A DNA stretch of 64,000 nucleotides from Streptomyces deccanensis (GCF_022385335.1 NZ_CP092431.1:7688001-7752000), one strand, 5' to 3'. Counted from the first letter of the stretch, positions 34,440-43,537 are shown. Translations and numbers: made by a program. Notes: generated by a model not told the origin, from the sequence alone.

Positions 34440-35312
34440 GTGCCCGACACCGAAGAAATCTACGGCGACGTCTACGTATCCCCGCGCTACCTCGCCGGCA
34501 GCACCGCCATCGGAGACCCCGCGCTGGAGCCTCTTCTCGCGCTCGGCTTCGACTTGCGTCACGACGACCTCGGCAACGCTTACGTCACGGCGCCCGACCA
34601 CCGCATCCGCCTCGGGTTCCTGCCTGAGGGAGACGACGACGGACTGTGGCGGATCAACGCCTACCGCGACCGCTTCGGCCCGCCTGCGTGGGGCGTCAGC
34701 TTCAACGACATGGCGCCCACAGAGTTTGTCACCGCTTTCACCACTGCTCTGGCCCAGGCATACACCGCCGGCCCCGACACTTACCTCGCCCCGCCCGACC
34801 TCAAGGATCCCGAGCTAGGCGCCTTCGACGCCGTGGTCCCGCTGATCAAGGGTGGCTGGCAGTTCCAGCACCCGCGCTGGGGCGTAATGGAACTCCAGCC
34901 CCCCGACGGGATGGCCACCCTGGAATACACCACCGGCCGCCTCGACCCGGAGAAGGAACTCACCACCCTTCAGGCCCGCTGGCATCTGTGGGGCGGCCCG
35001 AAGAGCGGTCACGCCCGCTGGTATGCCACCGCCTCCACCCACACCCCGACTGCCCTGGTCAAGGCCATCACCCAGAGTGTGGCCGACCCGGCGCCACTGC
35101 CGCGCTGGAAGGACTCGCTGCTTCCCTGGCTGCGCGAATCCGCACAGCTCACCCCCGTCACACCATCCGCACCCCCGGTACCCACTCCGCTCGACGTCCA
35201 GCGCGCCGCCGCCCGCCGCCCGCCGACCCTCGGCACCCGCAGCGTCCCTCGCTGGAGCACCACCACCGTTGCCGCGGCTCCCACCGCAGCCGGTACCGGC
35301 CCGCGCCGCTGA
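34440..35312 (+). CDS. DUF317 domain protein (two copies)
   Basis: 290 residues from GTG 34440. VSPRYLAGS, then ALGFDLRHDDLGNAYVTAPD, RIRLGFLPE and WGVSFNDMAPTEFVTAFTTA form one DUF317 unit. A second (GGWQFQHPRWGVMELQPPD, RWYATASTHTPTALVKAIT) follows, with a Pro-rich tail. DUF317 occurs mainly on streptomycete mobile elements and has no agreed function. Related genes lie at 43175-43537 and 43969-44706. Confidence 0.75.
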   Translation: MPDTEEIYGDVYVSPRYLAGSTAIGDPALEPLLALGFDLRHDDLGNAYVTAPDHRIRLGFLPEGDDDGLWRINAYRDRFGPPAWGVSFNDMAPTEFVTAFTTALAQAYTAGPDTYLAPPDLKDPELGAFDAVVPLIKGGWQFQHPRWGVMELQPPDGMATLEYTTGRLDPEKELTTLQARWHLWGGPKSGHARWYATASTHTPTALVKAITQSVADPAPLPRWKDSLLPWLRESAQLTPVTPSAPPVPTPLDVQRAAARRPPTLGTRSVPRWSTTTVAAAPTAAGTGPRR

Positions 35313-35352
35313 ACGATCCCTCCCCCACCGCACGCCAGAAGGCATTCCGTAA

Positions 35353-35847
35353 GTGTCCCTGCACGCCCAGCAGTTCTTCACCGAGCACCTCGCGCTCCCG
35401 TTCGCCGATAGCTCGGTCGTCGGCGGCACGTACTACGCCACTCCGCTGCCCAGCAGCCCACTCCGGCTGCGCATCGACTTCTCACGGACGATCGTCGCCG
35501 ACGAATACGGGGGCCTGCGCCTAGCCGTCATCCACCCGGACAAGGGTGAACTCGATGCCGTTGCCTTGTCGTTCACCGAACACGGCACCTTCGCCCACCG
35601 TGACGCAGCCCGCAACACGCAACCGGGGCAGATCGGCTACGGCATCATCCGGGTCTTCAAAGACCGGCCGGACTGGGTGCCGTGGCAGGGCGCGCACGTC
35701 GCCAATCTGCGTGCGGCGATCGAGCAGTACACGGCGGTCTGGTTTCCCGGTACTTGGAAGACCACTCCGCCCGTACGCAGCCGGAGCCGTACGGCGCGCA
35801 ACGTCCCCACTGCCCCGGCCGGCGCCTCAGCAACACGAAAACGCTGA
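35353..35847 (+). CDS. Hypothetical protein
   Basis: 164 residues from GTG 35353 (AAGG upstream). An alpha/beta body (LRLRIDFSRTIVADEYGGLR, AVALSFTEHGTFAHRD) and a basic tail. No known family. Lies between the DUF317 gene and another small gene in the same orientation. Confidence 0.6.
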   Translation: MSLHAQQFFTEHLALPFADSSVVGGTYYATPLPSSPLRLRIDFSRTIVADEYGGLRLAVIHPDKGELDAVALSFTEHGTFAHRDAARNTQPGQIGYGIIRVFKDRPDWVPWQGAHVANLRAAIEQYTAVWFPGTWKTTPPVRSRSRTARNVPTAPAGASATRKR

Positions 35848-35871
35848 CCCGCTTCCCGACCACGGAGATAC

Positions 35872-36381
35872 ATGACCCTGCCCCGCTGGCTGGCCCTCCG
35901 GCGCCGACCGCAGCCCGAGGTCACTCGCACCGCCGAGCCCGAGGCCCATTCCCTGCCGGGACCGCAGGGCCCCTGGCTCACGGACCCGGACTTCCGAGCC
36001 CGGCTGCGTTCCGCCACGCTGACCATGCTCGACCTGGTCGAGAACGTCATGGAAGACGACTTCACCCTGACCGAGTCCATCGACGGCTTCCGCTACCACG
36101 CCGCCGAGTTGCTCAACATTCCCGCCGAGTACGGCGTCCTCGTTGAAGCCGAGGCCGCCGCCCAGATCGTCGAAGCCGCCGGCCTACCCGCGGGCTCACC
36201 CTTCGGCCTCTCCATTGCCCAGGGCCTGGCCTGCATCCAGGCGCTGTCCATCGAGGACCAGCAGAACCTCGTACGGGCTGCCGCCCGCCGCTACGCGATC
36301 AACGCCCCCACACACCGTCCAGCGCGAGCCCGTCCGGCACCGCCCTCCCCGACGGGCCAGCCGTCCCGAAGTACCCGTTGA
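35872..36381 (+). CDS. Hypothetical protein
   Basis: 169 residues from ATG 35872 (CGGAG upstream). A basic start, helices around TLTMLDLVENVMEDDFTLTE and an acidic, Ala-rich middle; basic tail. No domain recognised. A TTG at 36378 overlaps its stop, but the next gene is better started at 36447. Confidence 0.55.
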   Translation: MTLPRWLALRRRPQPEVTRTAEPEAHSLPGPQGPWLTDPDFRARLRSATLTMLDLVENVMEDDFTLTESIDGFRYHAAELLNIPAEYGVLVEAEAAAQIVEAAGLPAGSPFGLSIAQGLACIQALSIEDQQNLVRAAARRYAINAPTHRPARARPAPPSPTGQPSRSTR

Positions 36382-36446
36382 CCGGCCTCACCCCGCTCGC
36401 TACCGACGGGCAGCCCTGCCCGCGTCTCACCCAGGAGAGTTCCTAC

Positions 36447-37478
36447 TTGCGCACCCGCTCTGCCCGCAGCCTTCCCGCCGCGACCATCACCGTCGCAGCC
36501 GTGACTGGCACGATGGCCTTGGCCCCCGCTGCCTCGGCGCAGACCCTCGAGCCGACACCGACCACCAGCATCACCCCGCTGAATGTGGCGGCGACCGGCG
36601 GCATCACCATCCTGAAGAAGGATCCCGGAGGAGACGTTCTCGCTGGCGCCACGTTCACCCTGCTCGACTCCACAGGCCAGCAGGCCGCCAGCGGCAAGAC
36701 CGATACAGACGGCCAGCTGGCCTTCAAGGACCTGGCCCCGGGTGTCTACCGGCTTGGGGAGGTCTCCAGCGGCAGCCCGCTGCATGACGTGGTCGACGAC
36801 CAGGACGTCATCGTCACTCCGGGCGCCGACGCACCGCTGACGATCATCGACCCCTTCAAGCCCGCCTCCCTCCTGCTGAAGGCCAGGGACGACAAGAGCG
36901 GCAAGCCGCTGGCCGGATCCACCGTCAACATCGGAATCGGCGACAAGACCGTCCTCACGCTCACCACGGGCCCCAACGGCACGGCCACTGCACAGCTGCC
37001 CGTCAACAGCCGTACCGGCACCAGCTTCTGGGGCAAGCAGATCAAGGCACCTGCCGGGTACGACCTCTACAAGCCCTCGCGCACCTTCACCGCGAAGCCC
37101 GGCGACTCGGTCACCGTGACCATCACCAACGCCAAGACCGCCAGCACGAGGCCGAGGCCCGATCCCTCGGAGAAGCCGTCCGACAAGCCGAACCAGGACG
37201 AGCCGACGTCGGACAATCCGACTCAGGGCAAGCCTGGTAAGGACGGCAGAGCCTCCTCGCCGTCCGCCTCGCCGTCCGCCTCGGCGTCCGACTTCCCGGT
37301 CGCGCGCCAGGCCGCGTCGAGTGCCTCGGTGCCAGCTCCCGAGGGCACGCTCGCCCACACCGGCGCCGACGCCACCCCATGGCTGCTCGGCAGTACCGGC
37401 CTCCTGATCGCCGCCGGTGGCGGCGCGGTCCTGGCAGCACGCCGACGTCGTCCCGACGGCGACGTGTCCGAGGACTGA
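36447..37478 (+). CDS. Sortase-anchored surface protein with LAHTG signal
   Basis: 343 residues from TTG 36447-36449, eight bases after AGGAG. The signal peptide ends near ASAQT. Two prealbumin/Cna-B-like beta domains follow (GGITILKKDPGGDVLAGATF and SLLLKARDDKSGKPLAGSTV), then a Pro/Asp/Lys/Ser stalk. LAHTG, a membrane helix and RRRR end the protein. LAxTG is the sorting signal of streptomycete class E sortases. It would be covalently linked to peptidoglycan and displayed outside, where it could help cell contact. No sortase gene is in the window. Confidence 0.85.
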   Translation: MRTRSARSLPAATITVAAVTGTMALAPAASAQTLEPTPTTSITPLNVAATGGITILKKDPGGDVLAGATFTLLDSTGQQAASGKTDTDGQLAFKDLAPGVYRLGEVSSGSPLHDVVDDQDVIVTPGADAPLTIIDPFKPASLLLKARDDKSGKPLAGSTVNIGIGDKTVLTLTTGPNGTATAQLPVNSRTGTSFWGKQIKAPAGYDLYKPSRTFTAKPGDSVTVTITNAKTASTRPRPDPSEKPSDKPNQDEPTSDNPTQGKPGKDGRASSPSASPSASASDFPVARQAASSASVPAPEGTLAHTGADATPWLLGSTGLLIAAGGGAVLAARRRRPDGDVSED

Positions 37479-37497
37479 CCGAACCTGACCCACGACA

Positions 37498-37541
37498 TGA
37501 GGCCCCAGGGATCCAAGCCGCGGCGGATTCTTGGGGCCTCA
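37498..37541 (+). terminator. Rho-independent-like terminator of the plus-strand arm
   Basis: TGAGGCCCCA (37498-37507) pairs with TGGGGCCTCA (37532-37541) around a 24-base loop, starting 19 bases after the surface-protein stop. There is no T run, which is normal for Streptomyces. Confidence 0.75.
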
Positions 37542-37729
37542 CGCATGCCCGGATTTCGTACCCTGCGACCTCGCCAGGACCCATCACACTCGATCGAGCG
37601 AGCCCGAAGAATATCTTGCCCGCACCGGTGCCTATGCCGGACGGCCGAGGCGGGTGCAGTGACGCGGATTCCTATGGGGAGTGGGCTCCCTCTCCCACGA
37701 GCGACTGCCGGGCTGGCCCTGCTGGTCTG

Positions 37730-38902
37730 CTACAGGTCACGGCCTGCGCGCCACGCGGACCGGCGGGCGCGATCCTTGTCGCGCAGGCATGTCGCCAGAC
37801 CAACGAACTCGTTCCTGGCCTCCTGTGGGTCGCGGCCCTCGAGCAGGAGCTCGGCCAGGGATGCCACCGGCCAGACGACCAGTACGCCGTGTCGCGCGAA
37901 GTACACGGCGAGGGTGCGAATGCGGAAGGTGTCGGCAGTGTCGAGCCACGCGCCGGCGAGCAGCTTCCAGATGCGGCGGCGCGCCCGGCCGGTGGCGACG
38001 TCGGCGGTGACCACGCTCGCGATCTCCAGCAGGGTCGCGCCCTCCGGGCCGTCGAGGACGAAGGTGTGATCGTCCCAGTGGTCGAAGATCACCGGGCAGG
38101 TGATGCCCCAGGGCGTGCCGATGGGCGGATCACCGGCCAGGCGGCGCATCTGCTCCAGGGCACCCGAGGTGATCAGCCGCCGCGTAAGGGCCAGGGGATC
38201 GGCGATCGCCTCGTCGTGCGCGCTACGGTGCAGTTCCTCGACGCTCGGAACGTCCTCTCGGAACACTCGGAACAGCGGGTGTTCGATGCTTTTGTTGCGA
38301 TAGGCGTACTGGAACGCGGCGAGGATCCAGCACAGCCGGGCCAGGCCCCGTTCCGGCCCTGGCCCGCCGAGCCGGCCGAGCGGGGCGTGCGCGGCGAAGT
38401 AGTCGCGCATCCGGTTGAACAACTCGCCGAGCACCGGTTCGTCCGGCAGGCCGGGACGCGAGAAACCGCGGTGTCCCCGCTCCGCGGAGGTGAACACCAT
38501 GCCGACTGTCGCCCCCGCGTCTCGTGCCGTCTTGAGGTCGATCCAGCCGCCCGGCGTCGGACGCATATCCAGTGCCCGCTCGCGGCGATCCTCAGGCAGA
38601 CCAGCGTGGGTGGGATAGCGCGCCGCCTGGGCGTCTGCCCAGGAGCGCGAGACAAGCCCGGCGCCAGCCAGTCCCAACAGTGCCGCATAGGGTGGGGCGG
38701 GCTGGATCAGTGCGGCCAGGCGCAGCGTGAAGGCACGGCCGGCCTGGCTCCAGTGATGTCTGTCGACCGCTCCCTCCGGGCGCGTGACGAAGCGGTCACG
38801 GACCTGAGCCGCCATGTCCCGGGCCGCCTCGGACGATCCGGACAGCCGCGCCTCGCACCAGTCACTCAACTCACCGTGGTACAGGTGCGAGACGACCGAC
38901 AT
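37730..38902 (-). CDS. Hypothetical protein
   Basis: 390 residues. The start is taken at base 38902 (MSVVSHLYHGELSDW). Mainly helical, with long alpha stretches (ALTRRLITSGALEQMRRLAG, RTLAVYFARHGVLVVWPVAS) and an occasional beta stretch (CPVIFDHWDDHTFVLDG). No signal peptide, nuclease or NTPase motif seen. It stands alone after the terminator, oriented toward it. A defence or lifestyle role cannot be read from sequence. Confidence 0.65.
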   Translation of the reverse strand: MSVVSHLYHGELSDWCEARLSGSSEAARDMAAQVRDRFVTRPEGAVDRHHWSQAGRAFTLRLAALIQPAPPYAALLGLAGAGLVSRSWADAQAARYPTHAGLPEDRRERALDMRPTPGGWIDLKTARDAGATVGMVFTSAERGHRGFSRPGLPDEPVLGELFNRMRDYFAAHAPLGRLGGPGPERGLARLCWILAAFQYAYRNKSIEHPLFRVFREDVPSVEELHRSAHDEAIADPLALTRRLITSGALEQMRRLAGDPPIGTPWGITCPVIFDHWDDHTFVLDGPEGATLLEIASVVTADVATGRARRRIWKLLAGAWLDTADTFRIRTLAVYFARHGVLVVWPVASLAELLLEGRDPQEARNEFVGLATCLRDKDRARRSAWRAGRDL

Positions 38903-39064
38903 GCGGTGATTCTACGATCATCGGCCAGCGCGACGGGAGATCGCCGGTTGCCCGAACTACCTTGCGGTATGCGTTGAGTCGCGATCGTTTGGTGATGTAA
39001 GCGATAGCCGCAGCCGCTGCTGTGTGGGCAAGTCCGCGGCCCCAGTGATATCTGGGGCGTGCGT

Positions 39065-40393
39065 TCAAGGGGTCTCTTCCAGTAGCCGGACAAGTGCCTG
39101 CAGTTGAGGGCTGCGTTCGTCCTCGTCCAGCCCGTCTGGCATAGGTGGCCACTCCGGTGCCTCGGTGTACGCGCGGGTCACATTGGAGGCGCGCCAGGCG
39201 ATGGCCGGCGCGCGGACGTCGCCTCCGGCCAAGTCGTCGCGCAGGGGCAGCAGTTCCTCCAGCCACGGACGCGGGTCGTGGTACAGGTAGGAGAGCTCGC
39301 CGTCTTCTTCGAGGCGGTGGAGTTTCACCAAGAGATCGTCACCGACGATCGTGGTCGTAACAGCAAGTCTGTCTTCGTAGGGGGCTATCTGGTGGGCGAG
39401 AGTGGCCGGGAGCCGCAGCCACAGAGTGCGTGATCCTTCCTGGCTGAAGCGGAGACCGGCGTCGAAGTACTGGGGAATGAGCTCGTCCTCAGTCCCGAAG
39501 ATTGGGTGTTCGTTCCAGTCGGTCCACTGGTCGAGCACGAGGGAGTCGGAGCTGACGTCCGCCCCAGGCAGCTTCGCACGGAGTTTGAGCATCTGATGCT
39601 CGGTGAGGTGGCGGCCGAGGGCTCGGAACTCGTAGTACCAGTGCTTGTTTCCTCGCCGACGGCGGTGTCTTTCGCTCGGGACCGATTCCAGTTTGGGCTG
39701 GGGAGCCTTATAGCGGACTTTGTGCCGGTACCGCCTCCAGTCCCGGATTGCTTTGGCTTCAAAGCGAGGGTCAATGTAGCCGCAGGCTGGGCCTTCTTCG
39801 CCGTCGTATCCCAGATCCCGTTCTGCCTGATTGTAACCGTCCACGTCATCGGGGTAGATATTTTCCAGGTACCAGCCAAGAAACGCCGTGAGTAGAGTGG
39901 CCCGCTGCTCGTCGCCTGCTCGCTCGATCTGGGCGTGGACCGCCTCCCACAGCTTGTTGGGATGGGAATAGTCGGTCCGCATCCGTGCAAGCTGTACGCG
40001 GAACAGCTGTACGAGCGCGCCGATGTCTCGATCGACGTCGGGTCGGGCCTCCGGGCGGCCCTGGTAGCTGTCGGCAGGGCTAGCCAGCCGAGCCAGCACC
40101 GCAGCCGTCAGGCGGGTCAGCACCCGGGTGCAGGATGTTGAGTGCAGTGGGATTTGATGCAACTTCAGCCCGCCAGTCGCGCCGTTGCCGGAAGCCGCAC
40201 GTTCCAGAAACAACAGCACCCCCGCCTGCTCATTCAGCCAGAGTCGATGCCAGACTCCGCTATGTGATGCATGCGCCGCAGCGATCTTGTCCAGTTCTCG
40301 CGCGCTGGGATTCTCGCCTCGTACACGCCGCACAAGGTCGTCAGCGTCGCCGGTCATGCCGGTGGCGATGAGCTGGTACTGCTGCTGGCTCAT
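39065..40393 (-). CDS. Hypothetical protein of less GC-rich composition
   Basis: 442 residues from ATG 40391-40393 (MSQQQYQLIATGMTG). Base composition is visibly less GC-rich than in neighbouring genes, suggesting a different origin. It contains a basic, Trp/Tyr-rich middle (RRYRHKVRYKAPQPK, RRRRGNKHWYYEFRALGRHL) and a beta-rich C-terminal part (RTLWLRLPATLAHQIAPY, LAVTTTIVGDDLLVKL). No family recognised. It could be a phage-defence or toxin-like gene of an accessory island, but nothing in it proves this. Confidence 0.65.
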   Translation of the reverse strand: MSQQQYQLIATGMTGDADDLVRRVRGENPSARELDKIAAAHASHSGVWHRLWLNEQAGVLLFLERAASGNGATGGLKLHQIPLHSTSCTRVLTRLTAAVLARLASPADSYQGRPEARPDVDRDIGALVQLFRVQLARMRTDYSHPNKLWEAVHAQIERAGDEQRATLLTAFLGWYLENIYPDDVDGYNQAERDLGYDGEEGPACGYIDPRFEAKAIRDWRRYRHKVRYKAPQPKLESVPSERHRRRRGNKHWYYEFRALGRHLTEHQMLKLRAKLPGADVSSDSLVLDQWTDWNEHPIFGTEDELIPQYFDAGLRFSQEGSRTLWLRLPATLAHQIAPYEDRLAVTTTIVGDDLLVKLHRLEEDGELSYLYHDPRPWLEELLPLRDDLAGGDVRAPAIAWRASNVTRAYTEAPEWPPMPDGLDEDERSPQLQALVRLLEETP

Positions 40394-40799
40394 GGATAGC
40401 GTCTCCGGTCTGGCTTGTGTCCACTCCGGCTTGTGAGATCACTGTCGTGATCGCGCCAACTCATCCGGAGTCCTGCAGTGCATGAGCAACTCTCCGAGCG
40501 ACCGGACGGTCCTGCTTGATGACTGGTCGCCGCGAACCAGTACCAGCCCCGCGAAATGACGCTCCTAGCGCGTTCGCCCTAGGTTCGCTGGCAAGGAAGC
40601 CCGAGCAACTAGGTTCCTTGTCAAACGCCTCGATTGGGTGAACTGTAGGGTCTCGCGACTCGTGTCCCGCAGCGACATTGTGACCTAGTGGCTCCGTCCG
40701 AGTCTCCCGCCGTGACCGGCCAACCAGTCTCACGGACGTCTCCGAATCCGCGGACCGGTGCCCGGCCCGAGCGTTGACATTCCCCGCGCCGGGGCAGGC
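40394..40799. other. Intergenic region with small repeats
   Basis: About 400 bases between two minus-strand unknown genes. It holds CAAGGAA/TTCCTTG arms (40592-40620) around a 15-base loop, two copies of CTAGGTTC, and the first copy of a 15-base direct repeat (40643-40657) that recurs at 41714. No convincing gene. Confidence 0.5.
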
Positions 40800-41728
40800 T
40801 CAAGGGCTGCCATCGAGATGAGAGCGAGCCGCTTGAACGAAGCCTGTGCGCACTTCGTGGAAATGGAGCCACCGCCCGTGCGGGAAGCGCTCCAGGGCCT
40901 CGCTCAGCGACAGCTGTTGACTGTAGGTGAACAGGAGGGCCCCGGTATCAGAGGCGGATAGCAGGCCCAAGGTGATGATCTGGAGGCCGAGCTGCTGCCC
41001 GTACTCCGTGCGGCCTGGATCGCGGGAATCCATTGCCCGCAGCTCGCGTAGGGAACTGAGAATCGCCGCGATCGGCCGATCCTGATCAGAGGGAACCTCA
41101 CGCTCCTCACGCTCCCCGGCTTCTTCGAGCACGCCCATTGAGCGCGCAGCAGTGAGTGCCTGTTCCAACTCGAAGATGGTGTTGACTATGGCGCTCTGTA
41201 GGGCATAGCCCTTAGAGACGATCTGCTCGGGCCCTTCAAGCTCGATCTTGCGATATGCGTCTGCAGCGCTCGCGGAGCGAGGATAAGTCGCTTCGAGCGC
41301 CAGCTCGGCCTCCGGCAGATTCTCATCGGCGAGATGCTCGGCCACGACTCCGGCAGAAAGCCTGAACTCATCCACGGCGCCGAGATATTCGACCCACACG
41401 TCGCGCCTTACGGTTCGTCGCCACTGTGCGTTCTGGTCTCGGCCTTGTGCCCTGACCGCCTCGATGGCTGCGTTCGCCTGCTCTTGCATACTGCGTGCTT
41501 GCCAGCGGGCGCCGAACAGACCAAGCGCCACACCTGCCACCGCGATCAGCGCCGCGAGTACGGCAGCTACCCCCTGATCCATTCCGACATCGTTTCATGC
41601 CGAGGATCACGCCGAAGGGTGGGCCGGTCAGGCTCAGATCTGTGGCCCACCGGCCACCGAGTGGCCATGAGTTAGGAGATTTGGCCACGTAGTCGGAGAT
41701 CCCACAGTGACAGCTGTAGGGTCTCGCG
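40643..41728. repeat. 15-base direct repeats flanking one gene
   Basis: CTGTAGGGTCTCGCG occurs at 40643-40657 and at 41714-41728, with looser similarity continuing to TGTGACCT. The two copies bracket the gene at 40800-41582. They may be relics of an insertion or duplication, or paired regulatory sites. Confidence 0.6.
40800..41582 (-). CDS. Membrane-anchored coiled-coil protein of unknown function
   Basis: 260 residues from ATG 41580-41582. One N-terminal membrane helix (VAAVLAALIAVAGVALGLFG) is followed by a basic, coiled-coil-like region (ARSMQEQANAAIEAVRAQGR) and a helical domain. There is no signal cleavage site. Similar proteins are common as lone accessory genes in actinobacteria. It is bracketed by 15-base direct repeats. 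Confidence 0.65.
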   Translation of the reverse strand: MDQGVAAVLAALIAVAGVALGLFGARWQARSMQEQANAAIEAVRAQGRDQNAQWRRTVRRDVWVEYLGAVDEFRLSAGVVAEHLADENLPEAELALEATYPRSASAADAYRKIELEGPEQIVSKGYALQSAIVNTIFELEQALTAARSMGVLEEAGEREEREVPSDQDRPIAAILSSLRELRAMDSRDPGRTEYGQQLGLQIITLGLLSASDTGALLFTYSQQLSLSEALERFPHGRWLHFHEVRTGFVQAARSHLDGSP

Positions 41729-41890
41729 CTTCGCTGCATACGCAGAGGCTGTGACCTGCGACTTCTCGCGGTGTCTCACGCTGCTCCATCTGCGGTTGTC
41801 TCGGCTCGCGGCGCATCCCCGCCAGGTTTGCTGAGGCCGCTCCGGACGGGCAGATCGCTGACCTGCGGTGTCTCACGGCCCGCTATCACC
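41583..41890. other. Repeat-bearing gap
   Basis: About 300 bases without a gene. It holds the second 15-base repeat (41714-41728) and two copies of GCGGTGTCTCACG (41768-41780 and 41864-41876). The boundary with the alcohol dehydrogenase remnant follows at once, suggesting an old junction. Confidence 0.5.
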
Positions 41891-42165
41891 CGGGACGGCT
41901 GTGCGGTCGGCTGTGTGGGGGTGCCGTACGGCGGGAAATGCGGAGGTCGTTCTGCCGCCGGATGTTCGACCGCAACATCACGCTGCGCGGGGGCATCGCC
42001 CCGGTCCGCGCCCGCATTCCCAAACTCCTGCCGGATGCGCTCTCCGGGGCCCTCGATCCGGGGCCCATCTTCGACGGTGCCGTCCCCCTGGCCGAGGTGC
42101 CGGACGGTTATCGGGGCTATGGACGACCGGTCGGCACTGAAAGTGCGCATCACCGTCAGAGTGCG
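41891..42165 (+). pseudogene. C-terminal remnant of a zinc-type alcohol dehydrogenase
   Basis: Pieces in three frames line up with the end of a zinc-dependent alcohol dehydrogenase: AVGCVGVPYGG (near 41900-41935), MFDRNITLRGGIAPVRARIP and PGPIFDGAVPL, VPDGYR (41962-42118), then AMDDRSALKVRITV (42122-42163). The first two thirds of the enzyme, with its zinc and most NAD sites, are absent. One G too many in CGGGGC at about 42113-42118 accounts for the last frame change. The order and spacing match the family well, so this is a decayed fragment, not a gene. Confidence 0.65.
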
Positions 42166-42219
42166 GGGGCCGGCGGCACGGGCGTGGTTCCTCCCGTGCC
42201 GCGTGGCGCCCTCGTGATG

Positions 42220-42852
42220 TCAGGCGGTGCGTTTCACGTGGCGGACCAGCCACATCAGCAGGGCGTCCAGGTCGGCGGCGGCCGAGAGGACCCGGTCGAC
42301 CGCCTCGGGGGTGTGCAGCCACTCCTCGCAGCCGAGGGGACGGGCGGCGATCAGCGAACGGTGGCGCAGCAGGTTCGCACGGGAGTGGTCGGTCGGGTAG
42401 CCGCGCGGGGGGCGTTTCATCACGTCCCCGGAGATGTCGTAGCCCTTCTTCCGCACGTCCTTGACGATGGCGGACAGTTCGCGGCCGCTCCCCTCGGAGG
42501 CCACGGCTTTGCGGAACATGTCCACCTGGCCGGGATCGGGGTACCACCAGGCGCCCTGGATCCGCAGGCCGTCCAAGGCGAACCGGAGACCGATCTCGAT
42601 CTTGCGGCCGAGCCGGATCACCGCGCCCTGGTGCTGCCACCACCAGGAGTCGGTGCGGTAGTGCCAGACGGAGAAGTCCTCGTACCGGGGGTCGGTGTCC
42701 GCGACCTCGTTGAGCAGGGCGATCATCGGCTGCCGGACCAGGCGTTCGCGGTCCGCGCGGTAGCGCTCGCGGGTCGCGTGGGTCGGTTCGCCCTGGAGCT
42801 GCCACAACACGTCCATAGCCTGCTCCGGCCAACCGGTGAACTGTCCGCGCAT
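42220..42852 (-). CDS. DUF2461 family protein
   Basis: 210 residues from ATG 42850-42852; the ribosome binding site is poor. The blocks YRADRERLVRQPMIALLNEV, then RYRTDSWWWQHQ-like YRTDSWWWQH, GAWWYPDPGQVDMFR and DVMKRPPRGYPTDHSRANLL match the DUF2461 (TIGR02453-type) family. Function is unknown in that family. It looks like an ordinary chromosomal gene placed beside the dehydrogenase remnant. Confidence 0.75.
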   Translation of the reverse strand: MRGQFTGWPEQAMDVLWQLQGEPTHATRERYRADRERLVRQPMIALLNEVADTDPRYEDFSVWHYRTDSWWWQHQGAVIRLGRKIEIGLRFALDGLRIQGAWWYPDPGQVDMFRKAVASEGSGRELSAIVKDVRKKGYDISGDVMKRPPRGYPTDHSRANLLRHRSLIAARPLGCEEWLHTPEAVDRVLSAAADLDALLMWLVRHVKRTA

Positions 42853-42866
42853 GCGCGGAGGATAGC

Positions 42867-43073
42867 TCACCCGTGATCCGCGCGCGCGGAGAGTGAGACG
42901 GGCAGCGAGGCGTAACCCCAGACAAGGTGGGAGGTGCTGCGGCGGGGCTCGCCGACCAGTTCGATGTGCCGTGCGCGGTGGGCGAGTTCGTCGAGGAACA
43001 CGGAAAGTGCAGTCGATATGAAGCGGGCGGTGAGATTGTGCAGCCGAACTTGAGATCCCACAACAGCGGTCAA
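42867..43073 (-). CDS. Possible small protein upstream of DUF2461 gene
   Basis: 68 residues from TTG 43071-43073 with good coding look (RLHNLTARFISTALSVFLDE, then HIELVGEPRRSTSHLVWGYA). It ends 15 bases before the DUF2461 start. No clear ribosome binding site; could be the tail of a broken gene. Confidence 0.35.
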   Translation of the reverse strand: MTAVVGSQVRLHNLTARFISTALSVFLDELAHRARHIELVGEPRRSTSHLVWGYASLPVSLSARADHG

Positions 43074-43174
43074 CAGTTCGCCTGTGGCAGACAGGAAAGA
43101 TCCCGAAAAGACTGGCCAACGCTTCTAGGGCATGTCAACGTAGACGCCTTCCCGGAAAACACCAGGTCAGAGAG

Positions 43175-43537
43175 GTGATGCCTGTGGCCTTGGACGTGGC
43201 CCAGCCCGGATTCGCCACCACTGTCGAGGCGCTGCGGCTGCACTCATGGAAACTCGGTCCCGGCCGACCGATGCTGGTGATCGACCAGTTCACGGACGCC
43301 GACTTCAAGCTGGTCGTGGACGACCGCGCCGATGTCCATGTGAACAGCAAGGACGGGCGGTTCTATCTCGGGTGGTTCCCGATGGGTCGTCCCGGCACCG
43401 ACGGTGAGGGCTGGGTGATCGCGGTCACCGGCACCGCGAAGGTCCGCGGGTACCGGATGTCGTTCGACACCGAGACTCCGGCCGCCATCGTCGCCGCTGC
43501 CGTGGCCCAGGTCCTCGCCACCTCCCAGCCGCTCTGA
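43175..43537 (+). CDS. Single-domain DUF317-like protein
   Basis: 120 residues from GTG 43175 or ATG 43178. WKLGPGRPMLVIDQFTDADF, then FKLVVDDRADVHVNS, GRFYLGWFPMGRPG and TPAAIVAAAVAQVLA follow one DUF317 unit. It opens a short plus-strand unit of three genes that continues after the IS110 element. Confidence 0.65.
   Translation: MMPVALDVAQPGFATTVEALRLHSWKLGPGRPMLVIDQFTDADFKLVVDDRADVHVNSKDGRFYLGWFPMGRPGTDGEGWVIAVTGTAKVRGYRMSFDTETPAAIVAAAVAQVLATSQPL

Noticed and set aside
40394..40799. A tRNA-like or attachment site around the CTAGGTTC words
   Set aside because: No cloverleaf or anticodon arm could be drawn, and no integrase gene is in the window.
41938..42876. A 312-residue plus-strand frame
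   Set aside because: The first part is the dehydrogenase remnant; the rest is the shadow of the DUF2461 gene on the other strand.
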